This document shows positions 1-11,193 of a stretch of 64,000 nucleotides of DNA, one piece after another (the stretch's first letter is position 1; each line of letters opens with the position of its first letter). The DNA is taken from contig NC_057862.1 of assembly GCF_019393635.1 (NCBI RefSeq), positions 674,195,814 through 674,259,813 of the forward strand. The letters are read 5' to 3'. Under the pieces are notes generated by a model. It was not told the DNA's origin, did no database searches, and was given only the letters and a program-made list of their open reading frames with translations. A program made the position numbers and the translations under genes. This DNA is from Dromiciops gliroides (Eukaryota; Chordata; Mammalia; Microbiotheria; Microbiotheriidae).

Positions 1-1040
1 CCCGCCCCGAAAAAAGTCATAGTCACGGTTGCCAGTCAGAGTTGTCTTACTCTGTCCTATTATACAGACTTCTGCCCAGAATCACTGTATCTTAGAACAG
101 GAAATTACCTCTGAGGTGACCCAGTCTAATCCCATACCTTACTAAGAATCTTCTCTATAGAAATACTGAAAAGTGATCATTTAACCTCTGCTCAACAGCC
201 TTGGCCAAAAAGAAACTTAAAGCTTCCCAATATGTTCCATTGTCTCATGGAGGTTTAGCGTTAGTGGCAGGGGCCTTGGACTAGTATTCTTGCTAGGACA
301 TCATGGGCTCACTTCTGGGTGCAATGATCCAAGACCAAATTTGCTCTGGAAGAGTTAGGACCTAAGACAGACCAGCAGCCCAGAAGTGAGAGTTGGTTCA
401 TTGGGGCCTACCAGTTTTCAATCTAGGTGAACAGTACCAATATCTGACAAGAAGAAAAGAGAAAAAAGGGAGGAAAAAAGGGAAATGAAGCAGAAAAAGG
501 GGAGGAGGCAGAAAGAGGAAAGAGTCACATCAGTGGGAAAGGACATGAGGTAATAATAATACCCTATTCTGAAAAACTGAAATGGTTTTGCCCAGTGTAA
601 GGCAGTGTCATCATCATTAATGTCATTATTATAGGTTACTGAGGGGAGAGAGGAAAATTTAAGGCCATATTCAAGCACAAGGACCAGTCATGAACTTTTT
701 TACAAAGCATCCCTTGAGGCCATCCCAGGGCCAGCATCCGAGAGCATTGCTCATGTTCTATTAGAGGACAGTGTCAGGAGGCCCCTCTCCGGTCAGAGGT
801 TCAGGCCCCGCTCCAAGCCTGGAGCAAGGAGGACGTGAAGGAGGCTACTCTCTTCTCCCCCTTCAGGGACCACATGTCCCTGGCACAAGGGGGAGAACCG
901 GACAGGATGTGTTCAGCATGTATGAGTTCCCAGAAAATTGAAACCCATCTGTGACCTTTCTATTTTTAAAGGACCATCCTTTAGGCTCTAAGGATTCCAA
1001 TAAATGAGGACTCAGCAGTTTTTTACATGTTCAGCCAGGA
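1..1040. other. Unassigned intergenic DNA
   Basis: No long coding frame and no repeat I recognise. A moderately GC-rich patch near 780-900 is too short and too CpG-poor to call a CpG island. It may be unique sequence or a repeat too decayed to read. Confidence 0.5.
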
Positions 1041-1079
1041 TCCTGCTACAGGCCTTCTAAAAATAACAAATATCTTTTA

Positions 1080-1300
1080 CATTTGCAGTCCTTGATGCTT
1101 TCCAGAGCACTTGGCCATTGGCCCTCATTCTCAGAACCACCCCAGCAACAATCATTAAGCTCCTGCTGTGTACAGAGCACAATTGTTAAGCTTTTGCTGT
1201 GTACAGAGCATGAAGCTAGACCCTGGGAAATACACCAAGTGGAGTAGACAGGACAGAGTTTAGGGTCTTCAGATTGGGCTGAGATATCAGAGCCCAGGTC
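1080..1300 (-). mobile_element. L2 LINE 3'-end remnant containing a 31-bp tandem duplication
   Basis: The stretch reads like the reverse of an L2 3' end (tail-side phrase 'taagctcctgctgtgtacag'). That phrase occurs twice in direct succession, at 1155-1185 and 1186-1216, with a few differences between copies. The duplication arose inside the old repeat. Confidence 0.5.
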
Positions 1301-1379
1301 AACATTTTGGAAGAGGAGATCAGGTTGCATGCACTCTATGTAGAACCATTCCTTTGTAACTTCCCAATCACCAAATCAA

Positions 1380-1560
1380 GGAACAAGAGCTGGAAGGGGC
1401 CTGAGAGGCCATGGAGCCCAGCCCCTTCACTTTGCTGATGAGGAAACTGAGGGACAGAAGCAGAAAGTGGCTTTTTTAAAGCCACACAGTTAGAAAATTT
1501 CCGAGCCAAGATTCTGATCCCATTCCTCTGGCTACAACTCCACCTTCTTTCCACCATCTG
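1380..1560 (-). mobile_element. MIR SINE remnant
   Basis: Shows the MIR core in reverse orientation: 'gatgaggaaactgagg', then a 'ccacacagttag' block, then a tRNA-related end near 1550. Diverged and ancient. Confidence 0.7.
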
Positions 1561-1869
1561 ACATGGCTAACAGACAGACCAAGAGCTGAGCTTGTGGGGA
1601 CATGAGATATTGAAAGGAACAAAGGGGGCATCTCCTGAGTGTTGCATACATTGCTTACAGAGGGATCATGGGCAGACATTAGTAAGAATCTTTCAAAATC
1701 ATCGTCACATTTCCCAGGTTTCATTATCTCCAGAAATTCATTATTCTGCAAGATGAAACTGAATCTGAAAATAAGACCTTTAGCACCCCATGCCCCTGGG
1801 GCTCCTCCTTCCCCCTGGCTGGAGAGGGTGAAGGTAGACATCTAGAAGCCTCTGCTAGACTCTCCACCA

Positions 1870-2357
1870 TTTAAGGGAATTCACTTGCTCATTTCCCCTC
1901 CATCAAATTGCCTGGATTTCATGATCTCATCATTCTGCCACATAAACTCTCCACTTTGCATTTGCCTTCTGCCTGGTTTCAACTCCACAGGACAAGATGG
2001 TTCTCTCAATGATTGCCTCTAATCTCATCACCACTCTGCTAACCCTAGCCTTGATTGATGCTACCTCCTTCCGGTCTCTTTTCCTTTCTGACTTAGGGTC
2101 TGCAGGTCAGAATGCCAAACTTCTCTCAATGCCTTCCTTTATAGAAAGCAGAGCCTGGTCTCTGGCTCACTCCACTCTGCATCTATTTCTCTGCCTGGTT
2201 TCAATCCTGACTCCTCTGGTGTGTTGTCTCTCCCCACTAGAATGTAAACTCCTTGAGGGCTAGGACTGCCTTTCTTTTTATTAATTTTACCCCCAGTGCT
2301 TAGCAGAGTGTCTAGCACATGGTAAGCACTTAATAAATATTTATTGGATTGGATTGG
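1870..2357 (+). mobile_element. L2 LINE 3' end
   Basis: The end carries the classic L2 3' signature in order: 'gtaaactccttgagggc', 'cccagtgcttagcagagtg', 'cttaataaatatttattgga', then a short TTGGA-type tail. The pyrimidine-rich sequence upstream fits L2 coding or 3'UTR sequence. The 5' edge is uncertain. Confidence 0.75.
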
Positions 2358-2610
2358 CTTAATGCCAGGCAGAAGGCTATGAACATTCTTCAATAGGCAA
2401 TAGGGAGCTGCTGAGGTATTTGAGCAAAGGAACAACATGACTACATATAGGCTTAAAGGTTATTATGATAATGATTTGTAGTTAGACATGGAGGCAATGA
2501 GACTTCTGAACAAGATATTGTGATCATCCAGTTAGGCTATAATGGAAGGAGCCTTTGCTAGAATGGTGGCCATGGGATTAGAAAAGAAGAAATAAAACTA
2601 AGGGATATTA
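2358..2610 (-). mobile_element. L2 LINE ORF2 C-terminal fragment
   Basis: 'caataggcaatagggagctg' and the following 'aaaggaacaacatga' match, in reverse, the part of L2 ORF2 encoding the conserved LxWLPI region; better copies lie near 22360 and 46600. It abuts the plus-strand L2 end at 2357, so the two fragments converge. Confidence 0.6.
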
Positions 2611-3360
2611 TAGAGTTAGAAGCAACTAGACCTAATCATTGATTGGAAATAAGAAGTGAGAGCAAAGGAAGGGAGATACTTGGAAAAGAGAAAGTGATAA
2701 AAAAAAAAAACAGTTATGGGCTGATCAAAAGCCACCTCCCATTCTCACTGGGATATCACAGTATCAGAGGCTTGGAAATACACCCAAGAATTCCTAGTCC
2801 AGGCACGAATTCCTAGATCAGGCAGGCATGGGGTAGTGGAAAGGAAATGTGGTTGGAATAGGTTTTTATTAGCAGAATGCTTCCCCACTGCAAGCTTGTA
2901 AAAGCCAGCAAAAGGCAATTCCTGGCACTGGTGTTCTATTTGAGGTACCTGTCCTGACTATAGAGTAGCAGGTTATCATTGCATCGAAGATGGTTGTACA
3001 ATGCCATTGGAAGGGGCACTGAGCCACATGAACCGGGAAGCCCATCAGTCTTTTGTCTGGTTATGTGGGTTGGTGCTTCTTCATCAAAATTTGCCCCCAT
3101 CATGTCTAAGTACTGAGAATCACAGTTTGTGTTGTCTAGAATGATGAAATATGTTTATGAAGCAAGGCTTTGGAAGTTGCCAAAGGAGGGAGACATAGTG
3201 TATTGTGGCAAAACGACTTCCCTGCCCAGCTGTTTTCCTGTGCGAACCATTGACATGAACCTTTTTGTATCTCTTTCCAACCTCCCTGGTCAATAAAGAT
3301 GCCTTTTTAGGGACTGAAAAGTGTGACCAGAAATACACACACATCAACCTATAGCTTGAT
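2611..3360. other. Unassigned DNA
   Basis: Holds a short A run near 2700 and no recognised repeat or coding frame. Confidence 0.4.
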
Positions 3361-3735
<375 letters not shown>

Positions 3736-3814
3736 TTTGAAGTCTGGAAAGCTAGCTTGGTGTTCCTTCCTTCCTACTTACCAATTGAGAGGCAGCATGA
3801 ATCAATCAGTTATT

Positions 3815-3950
3815 TTTTTTAATTTATTAATCCTATGTGCCAAGCATTGTGCTAAGCACTGGGGATAAAAAATATTCCCAGAATTCCCAGAAAAAATGAT
3901 AATCTCAACCCTTGAAGAGCTTACATTCTAATGGAGGAAAGAGTACCAGC
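3815..3950 (-). mobile_element. L2 LINE 3' end
   Basis: Reverse L2 tail: 'atgtgccaagcattgtgc', 'taagcactggggata', then 'gagcttacattctaatgg'. Confidence 0.75.
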
Positions 3951-4640
3951 TTTGCTCTAAGCTCTCAGGTCCCTGGGTTCTGCCTCATGGGAGCAGTGTC
4001 AGTCCCTTCACATATAGAGCATGTTGACACATAATAATGACATCAGTGCTCACTTCCCAGGGTTGTGAGAGCCTCAGATGAGTTACTGAAGGTAGGACGA
4101 CTTATCAATGAAAAGCGCTAACTCAATATGAAGGCCCTGTAAGCATAAACTCATATTTGGAAATAAATGGCCACACCCTTGTTGCTCATGGCTGACTGTT
4201 GGTGCAGGGTTACTCTCAGGAGAATTTAAGACAAACAAAGCCCCCGCATCTGACTGGAGAAGCCAGGAGCTCAGATCTATCATTTTCAAAATTGGATTTC
4301 GTTTCATTGTCTTAGATTCTCTTCCCAGCATCCTCACTGGTGGGTGAAGGGAATCCAGGCAATTTATTTTTCTGGTTTGTACCCTCATTTGTCTGGGGCT
4401 GTGTCTCAATGACACCAAAACAAAAGACTCATTTAATCAATTCTGGAGGTGGATGGGGGTGCATCTTTTAACCTGGATGTTGCTCTGCAATGCTTGGTTA
4501 TTTAGTTAAAAGGGTTGCCCTGAGAGCCCTGCATGGGTGGATTTTTTTCTTTGGTCAATACCCATGATTTCATTGTTGTGGGGGCCTCCCAGAATGGAAA
4601 TTCCCTCTACTGATACAGCTCAGCAAAGGCATCTGTAACT
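3951..4640. other. Unassigned DNA
   Basis: No repeat family or coding frame recognised. A weak MIR-like phrase near 4040-4090 is too diverged to call. Confidence 0.35.
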
Positions 4641-4790
4641 TAGAGGTTTGGAGAGTTGCTTAAGGCACCAAAAGGTTAGTTGCCCTGCCCATGGTCACCC
4701 AGCTACTATGAAAGAGAGAAAGGATTTGAACCCAACTCTTCTGGGATCCAAGACTGGCTATTTATCCATTATTACCCACTGTCTCTTTAG
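4641..4790 (-). mobile_element. MIR SINE remnant
   Basis: Contains 'catggtcacccagctac' and 'aggatttgaacccaac' in MIR order and orientation. The 5' head is decayed. Confidence 0.65.
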
Positions 4791-4851
4791 GATATAAAAG
4801 AAACAAAATATTGTTCTGCATCAGACATCCTTATAAAATAAAATGGTTCAT

Positions 4852-5028
4852 GGGGCAGCTAAGGTGGCTCAGTGGATAAGGCACCAGCCCTGGATTCAGG
4901 AGGACCTGAGTTCAAGTCCAGCCTCAGACACTTGACAGTTACTAGCTGTGTGACCCTGGGCAAGTCACTTAACCCTCCTTGCCCTGCAAAAACAAACAAA
5001 CAAAAAAATAAGAAAAGAAAAGAAAAGA
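4852..5028 (+). mobile_element. SINE A (WSINE1/Mar1-like, tRNA-headed)
   Basis: Full-length copy with the box B-like phrase 'gagttcaagtcc', the block 'tagctgtgtgaccctgggca', and an A-rich tail drifting into AAAAG units. The target duplication 'aaatggttca' lies on both sides (4841-4850 and about 5029-5038). The ERV-like element inserted right beside the downstream duplication, so this SINE is older than it. Confidence 0.95.
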
Positions 5029-5041
5029 AAATGGTTCAGAC

Positions 5042-5399
5042 TGTAACGATTGGAATGACGCCACCTGCTGGATACTTACTGTAGAAGAGTTCTGCCCATG
5101 AAGCGAAGGTCTTTGAGGGCAAGACCAGGAGTCAGGAAGTGACGCGGGCTGGTAGGAGGAGGAAGGAAGAGACTGGCGCTCAGTCTGGCGCTCTTTCCTG
5201 GGGATGCTGGCGGAGAAGGGAGCTAAAAATGTGCTCTCCCTTTAATAGATAGAAATCTAGGCCTTTCTCTCTCTCTTTACCAAATTCTTATTCTCCTTAA
5301 TAAATGCTTAAAACTCTAACTCTTGCTAAAGCTTATAATTTATTGGCGACCACTCATTAGATATTTTAGACAGTTTAGCTAGAATTTTAGCCCTTAACA
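5042..5399 (+). repeat. 5' LTR of the ERV-like element
   Basis: Begins TGTAACGATT and ends CCTTAACA. A polyadenylation signal AATAAA lies at 5299-5304, so the R/U5 boundary falls shortly after it. Its partner at 8416-8773 has the same length. Confidence 0.95.
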
Positions 5400-5401
5400 G
5401 A

Positions 5402-5419
5402 TGGCTGACCACGAAGAGG
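5402..5419 (+). promoter_or_regulatory. Putative primer-binding site
   Basis: Two bases after the 5' LTR the sequence reads 'tggctgaccacgaagagg'. It starts with TGG, as a site pairing with a tRNA CCA end should, and resembles ERV1-type sites. I cannot name the tRNA with confidence. Confidence 0.5.
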
Positions 5420-5511
5420 AAAGCTAACCCTCAGTCTTCTTCTGATCTACTGGTTGGGTGAGAAATTTCCCCTCCCTCTCCCTTTAACTGCTAAGTACTG
5501 GTGTACTGGCT

Positions 5512-6417
5512 GTGTTTTCCTTTAAATTTTTTCGAATGGACCTTTTAAACTCCCTAATTACCCTATTTTTTATTTTAGTCTGTTTAACCAGACAAATGGG
5601 AGATAAGATCATGTTAATGCTTTGTTTTTGTGGATTTTCTATTTTTCTTTTTATTTTTGTTAAAAGAGCCAGCAACTTACTCACACAAGGAAATATCTCT
5701 CCCTCTCCCAACCATGCTTTTTCAGAGAAACCTGAAGAGATTCCTGCAGCTTTTCCCAGTTCTAACACTAATTGTTGCTCTAATTTTGCATGCCTGGAGG
5801 CAATGACCCACCCTCTAGAAGCTTTTAATCCCCTAGCACCTGGAGGCAAAGTGGGGGAAGAGGAATCCAGGCCTGAGTTCAAAATCAAGTCTGATTCAAA
5901 TTGCTCTGGTCCCTCCCCTCCTCTCCAGACCCCACCCTCTACTCCTCCTATGACCAAGCCCATAGCTTCCCCTGCCTGGGAAGTCCAGAGATCTGGTACG
6001 CATGCTCAACTTTTTCTACCTGCATTTGCAGCTTCAGGCTCAGCCCTTCCCCGGCCTGGCTGTGCTTCTGAGACAACCTTAGAAAACCCTTTAAATTCCA
6101 GATATGCTCGATTTGTTCATAATTTTGCTAACCTGCTTTTGTCTTTAATTAGTAATCTTATAAAGCATTTGTATGGTGAAAAGACTGACAGACAATATAG
6201 AGGGGTTAAAGAAGAAAAACTTAAGCCGAATAAGAATGACAATCATCAACATAGTTCAAGACTCTGCTTCTTTTGCCATGGAAGGGTATATATTTTACAG
6301 AAATGTAGAAGTAAGCAGCAAGGTATTGATATGAGTATTGGGGATTTTAGATATCGGAATCAAAAGTGTTCTAAATTCACTCAGATTATTAATAGTATCA
6401 GTTCAGAGGTTACATAG
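5512..6417 (+). CDS. Gag-like open reading frame of the ERV-like element (301 aa)
   Basis: The only long frame in the element, starting about 110 bases after the putative primer site. Two hydrophobic segments sit at residues 11-24 and 33-50. Residues about 132-154 are rich in proline and serine. A basic region from about 220 is followed by a Cys-rich stretch at 252-265 that resembles a nucleocapsid zinc knuckle. The position in the element and the basic/Cys-rich end suggest a shortened gag product; a recognisable capsid domain is absent. The hydrophobic N-terminus is unusual for Gag and could be a different fused segment. An in-frame ATG at 5536 is an alternative start. As an old virus part it is best treated as a fossil reading frame; I infer no function beyond the gag resemblance. 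Confidence 0.4.
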   Translation: MFSFKFFRMDLLNSLITLFFILVCLTRQMGDKIMLMLCFCGFSIFLFIFVKRASNLLTQGNISPSPNHAFSEKPEEIPAAFPSSNTNCCSNFACLEAMTHPLEAFNPLAPGGKVGEEESRPEFKIKSDSNCSGPSPPLQTPPSTPPMTKPIASPAWEVQRSGTHAQLFLPAFAASGSALPRPGCASETTLENPLNSRYARFVHNFANLLLSLISNLIKHLYGEKTDRQYRGVKEEKLKPNKNDNHQHSSRLCFFCHGRVYILQKCRSKQQGIDMSIGDFRYRNQKCSKFTQIINSISSEVT

Positions 6418-8400
6418 GATTTCTATACTATTACATATACATTTTGAAATTAATGGTATGGGTTTATTTTCATAGAGATTTTAATGCTTTTGAGATTGTG
6501 TCTTATACTTAGTTTCTAAAACAAGGAGAATATTTGTAAAAGCTTTTTATAGTCATGTGATCAAGTTTATATTTTATAATACTCTTATTGATATTAAGTT
6601 CATATTCATTTAGATTTCCTTAGTTTGAATTTCACTGTATTTTATTGTTCCATGTGTATTTTCTTCTATTCATTTGTCTATCTAATTTTGAAACATTGCA
6701 AGATGGTTTTGATTTTATTATACAATGTTAATTCTAGGAGTATTGTGCTCCCATATTCTGAGTTGTTTGTTTTTGTTATTTTTTCTCAACTGATTATTTG
6801 ATCAAACTCTTTAAAGCATTTCCCTGGCAAATTGTTTGCCATGGCAAGTGTAAATTGATTCTAGAAGTATTATTTTTGATAAGCATATTCCAAAAAAAAA
6901 AAAAAAAGAGGGGAACATTTGTAAAAGTTTTCTTTTTAAAAAAAAAAGTTTTCTTTGAGATTCTGTTGTGCTTTAACTTGTATTTAAATATGTTCTGATT
7001 TTTCACAAAAGTAATTGTATACTAAGTAAAAAAAAGGTATTATTTGAAATTGTTGCATAATTATATATTATATTCTGAGTCAAGATGTATTCACATTTTT
7101 TGCAATCATTTATTATCCTCAATTTTTAAATCCATATGAGACTTGGATTATGGGAACTTATCATTTAAGACATTAATTGCCTTTATTCTGAGTTATCAGA
7201 TGCCAGTTGGCCAAGATGCCATCCAATCACAAGAGGAATACATGCAAGAGCAGACACTGAACTGTCACATGAGGGGAGACATGCATGAAGTCAAGGTATG
7301 GCCAAGGGAACGGCTTTTGACAAATGTTGAGGCTGGATTCTCTTGGTTTAATATTTTATTTTATTTTATTTTTCCCCACAATATTGTACAGATGGCTGGA
7401 AGTATTGATCCCACCCATCTCACTTCTACACCTGGCTTCTATGCTCCCTCCTATATGCCTGATGCCATGGACATCTCAATCCCATGCATCTGATTAAGTC
7501 TGACTCAGTTTCTTCCAATATGTTCGGTGGCATGGACATATATTCCATCCACCTCTTTTAAGCCTGGCATACTGTATGGGCAGTACATACTGCTCAAGTG
7601 TGGGAATGCTCATATCCCATCATTTCTCTGTTCTTTTATGGTAACCCCCATAATTATCTCAGGTGTCATGATAAATACAGTGTTGAATTTGGCCTTGACA
7701 TCTGTTACCAATTATATTAGATTTTTTAATTTCTCATAATGGCATGAGGATAATTAGGCAGATGATGCAAAAAGTGATGAAACAAAGATAAAAAATTATT
7801 TTTAATAATTAATATCGCAGCAATTGTCTTCTCAATTACCCTCCATAAGGGGGGGACTATAGTAATATTATAATTTTAAAGAATGGTTCAATTTTTGTTT
7901 TATTATATGTTTCATGTGTAACAACTAAGATTCTGAATTCCCTTAGACATGTTTTTGAGAACTTTCATTGTTTGATTTGATTATTGACAAAGCTATTTTA
8001 AAGTTGTGTTAAGCTCAATTTTGTAGGAAATTTCCTGGCTGATTACCAGTATCCACACATCAACCCCTGAAAAGACTTCCATTCCACGACTACACCTAGA
8101 GGACATCTGAGAAAAGACTTTCAGAGACTTTAAATGAACAGTTTTGATTTGTTGTTTTTGTTGTTTTTTTTTCTCTTTCTGTTATAATATACACCATCTG
8201 TAACATGTATTCTCTGCAGAGGCCCTCCCTTTGCAAGACCAATGTCAAAGCGTCGGTTCATGAGGACAAAAAAAAAATCACCCCTCTGGACAAAACTTTC
8301 CTCTCTTCCTTTTCTATATTGTTGTTCACATATTATTAGTTAGCAATAGTTATTATATTGTTTTTACTGTTCCGTCAAGGAAACATTTTGTTTCTTGAGG
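6418..8400 (+). other. AT-rich interior of the ERV-like element
   Basis: About 2 kb of AT-rich sequence between the gag-like frame and the 3' LTR. Small frames exist (for example 7143-7493), but none resembles protease, reverse transcriptase, integrase or envelope to me. It may be captured or heavily reduced sequence carried by a non-autonomous family. Confidence 0.6.
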
Positions 8401-8403
8401 AAC

Positions 8404-8415
8404 AACAGGGGGGAC
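8404..8415 (+). promoter_or_regulatory. Polypurine tract preceding the 3' LTR
   Basis: The run 'aacaggggggac' abuts the TG of the 3' LTR, where plus-strand priming would occur. Confidence 0.7.
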
Positions 8416-8773
8416 TGTAACGATTGGAATGACGCCACCTGCTGGATACTTACTGTAGAAGAGTTCTGCCCATGAAGCGAAGGTCTTTGAGGGCAAGACC
8501 AGGAGTCAGGAAGTGACGCGGGCTGGTAGGAGGAGGAAGGAAGAGACTGGCGCTCAGTCTGGCACTCTTTCCTGGGGATGCTGGCGGAGAAGGGAGCTAA
8601 AAATGTGCTCTCCCTTTAATAGATAGAAATCTAGGCCTTTCTCTCTCTCTTTACCAAATTCTTATTCTCCTTAATAAATGCTTAAAAGTCTAACTCTTGC
8701 TAAAGCTTATAATTTATTGGCGACCACTCATTAGATATTTTAGACAGTTTAGCTAGAATTTTAGCCCTTAACA
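8416..8773 (+). repeat. 3' LTR of the ERV-like element
   Basis: Same length as the 5' LTR and nearly identical to it. Followed directly by the target copy AGAC. Confidence 0.95.
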
Positions 8774-9009
8774 AGACTCTGATGGGAGGAGCAAGTGGAC
8801 AGGGCTGAGCAGAGGGAATCCTCTTCCATAATCCAAAGGGAACCAGCACCTCCGAGCAGCCAAGAGAGGCTGGTGTCCTGTGGGGAAAGGTGAGCAATTG
8901 TTCAGAACCTGGGATACTTGGTTCAGTCTGGAAAGATGGAGCTTTAATTAGTAGTCTGGGCACTTAGATGAGACAGCATGGAAAGTGCTCCTCTCCATCC
9001 CACACCTGG

Positions 9010-9480
9010 TGGCTTGTGAGCAGCTCATTCTGGGAAGGACACTAATAAACTGCAGAGCATCCAGAAGAAGTCAAGATGAGAAAGGTCTTGGGGGACGATA
9101 AGGGTCATGTCCCTTGCAGGAGCTGGGTACATCTAGCCTGGAGAGAAGAAAACAGGAAGAGATAGCTGACCTCGGATATTTGAAGGGTTAAGGCATGGAA
9201 GGAAGATCTGATCTGTCCTGCTTGCTCCCAGAGGACAGAACCAGGAACAAGGAGAGGAAGAAGTAGCAAAGAGGAAAATTCAGGCTTGAAGGCAAGAAAA
9301 AGAACCATACAAAAAGTGCTATCTCAAAATGGAGTAAGCTGCCTTGGCAGGTAGTGAGCTCCCCAACATTAGAGATCTCCAAGTGAAGACTGACTTCTGC
9401 TAGATATCCCAGAGGCTTTTCTGTTCAGTTGCAGTAGATTAGACTAGCTAGCCCTCCTATCTTTTCCATTTTGGAGATTT
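9010..9480 (+). mobile_element. L3/CR1-type LINE 3' fragment
   Basis: Follows the CR1-family 3' order: a 'ctagcctggagagaagaa' block, 'tatttgaagggtta', 'cagaggacagaaccaggaac', then 'agtgagctccccaacat' and 'tagattagactagctag'. Ancient and diverged. Confidence 0.7.
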
Positions 9481-9689
9481 TATACTTTTGTGAGGTGGTG
9501 TTGTTGTTTTCCTAAGCACTCCACCTCCACAATTTTAATCTGTGTGGGTGATTCCCCTTTTCTTTCTCCCTATCTGGCAAATTAAGAAAGTAAAGTGTTC
9601 AGATGAGTTAAAAAATTGATTTCCCCAATTACAAGAGTAATCCTAGGTAATTAAATATAGGACAATTATGTTGACGGTGTCCTCAGTCA

Positions 9690-9890
9690 CCAACACTCCT
9701 GGAATGTGGTGCCCATAAAGAAACCTGGAGATGCGGCCTCTTCCATTTACAGATGAATGCACTGAAGCCCAGAGAAAGGGAGAGATTCCCAGTGACACAG
9801 CTACTTTACAGGAAAGCTGGGCTTGAAAATTGCCTTCCATAACTGAGTCCAGGCCCTTTCCATTAAAAGAAATTGTCTCTTTAATCCATC
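9690..9890 (-). mobile_element. MIR SINE remnant
   Basis: 'ccatttacagatgaatgcac' followed by 'gtgacacagctactttac' matches reverse MIR. Strongly diverged. Confidence 0.45.
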
Positions 9891-10129
9891 TTCCCCTTCC
9901 ACTCCATTCCTTGTTCTGTTTCAAGCCACCTGGGAGGAATGTTCTCTCAAGAAAATCAACAAAAATGATTAAGGTTGAGAAAACAGGAGGAGGGAAGCAA
10001 AGCTAGCTGGGAGAAATGACAGAAAACTGAGATAAGGTTTAACTGACTTTGTTTTTACAACCATGACCTTGGCTAAGTCCCTTCTCCAGTTTGAACCCAA
10101 ATCTCTAAAATGAAGAGGCTAAACAAGTG

Positions 10130-10700
10130 TTTGAGAAGGGAAAGAAATGTTTGAGTCTGCTTGGTCTCAGAGAATAAAATAAGGAACAGTAGGCAGATAT
10201 TTCAGAGAGGCAGATTTTTGGCTTGATATGAGGAGGAAAAGGGCAGTAAGTGGCACAGTGGATAGAGTGCCAAGCCTAGAATCAGAAAGACTCATCACCT
10301 TAAGTTCAAATCTGTCTTTAGACACTTATTAGCTGTGTGACCCTGGGCGAGTGATTTAACCCCATTTGCCTCAGTTTCCTCATCTGTAAAATGAGCTAGA
10401 GAAGGAATTGGCAAACCACTCCAATATCTTTGCCAAGGAAACCCCAAATGGGGTCATGAAGAGCCAGACATGGTTGAAATAACTGAACAACAACAAGAAG
10501 AAAAACTCCTTCGCACTTGGAGTTGATCCAAAGTGCCCCCCCAAGTATTGAGCTCCTCATCAATGGAGGTCTTCAAGCAGAGACTGGACCATTTGTCATC
10601 TATGTTATATGATGCATTCCTTTTGAGTTTGGCTCACACAGCTTCTAAATTCCCTATCAGTTTTAAGATTCTGGGATGCTGTATATGGAGGATCTCCAAA
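10130..10700 (+). mobile_element. L3/CR1-type LINE 3' fragment split by a SINE B
   Basis: The left part ends at 'ggcttgatatgaggagg' and the right part resumes near 10501 and runs to 'tcttcaagcagagactgga' and beyond, in the same order as the copy at 9010-9480. The SINE at 10239-10500 interrupts it. Confidence 0.65.
10239..10500 (+). mobile_element. SINE B (long tRNA-headed SINE)
   Basis: Has a SINE A-like head ('gtggcacagtggatagag'), 'tcagtttcctcatctgtaaa', then the diagnostic second half 'caaaccactccaatatcttt' and 'aaccccaaatggggtcatga', ending in CAA units. Inserted in an L3 fragment. Confidence 0.9.
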
Positions 10701-10779
10701 GTTTCTTTCTAGCTCTAACGTTCTGGTTTCTATGGGATTTGGTCTCCCAGTTCTTTGCCTTTACATAGACTGTCTCCCA

Positions 10780-11120
10780 CGTCTGTAATGGTTTTCCTCC
10801 CCACCTCAACCTCCTGGCTTCAGTTGGTACATAATGGACATTTAATCAATGCTTATTGAATTTAAATAAGTGTGATCCAAGACCAAGCCTCTTGAACTCC
10901 TGCTTTTTCTTGCGTTTGCCAAGAGCCCTACATCAGCCACTCGATGCCATATGTGACCATGGCGGAAATGAAATCGACTTACAGAGGCAACCTCAGAGAG
11001 CATGCACCAATCATCCTCCAACTGGCCCACATCACCCCATCTTCTCCTCGGTGTGTGTGCACTACAAGTCTGGGCATGGAGCGAGTGCTCCATAAACATT
11101 TACTGATTGGTTGACAAGTC
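10780..11120 (+). mobile_element. L2 LINE 3'-tail remnants
   Basis: Two tail-like phrases, 'ttaatcaatgcttattgaat' near 10840 and 'ccataaacatttactgattg' near 11091, match L2 3' ends. The sequence between is undefined. Confidence 0.4.
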
Positions 11121-11193
11121 GATTATCCAGCTGTTTCCAATACTATTATGAACATTAAACATCCAAGATGATTTTTAAAAATTTCTTCCTCCA

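Larger units (their letters stand above)
5042..8773 (+). mobile_element. Recent ERV-like LTR element (ERV1/gamma-like), two LTRs, probably non-autonomous
   Basis: Two direct LTRs (5042-5399 and 8416-8773), each 358 bp with TG...CA ends, flank a 3.0-kb interior. The 4-bp sequence AGAC sits just before the first LTR and just after the second, as expected for a target duplication. The LTRs are about 99.4% identical (two differences), so the insertion is young, probably on the order of a million years at ordinary mammalian rates. The interior starts with a possible primer-binding site and ends in a purine run. It holds one gag-like frame and no pol or env that I can recognise. The element looks structurally whole at its ends but too short to be autonomous. 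Assignment to the ERV1/gamma class rests on the 4-bp duplication and the look of the primer site, and is inference. Confidence 0.9.

Noticed and set aside
780-900. GC-rich patch as a CpG island or promoter
   Set aside because: It is only about 120 bases long with few CpG dinucleotides and no gene downstream.
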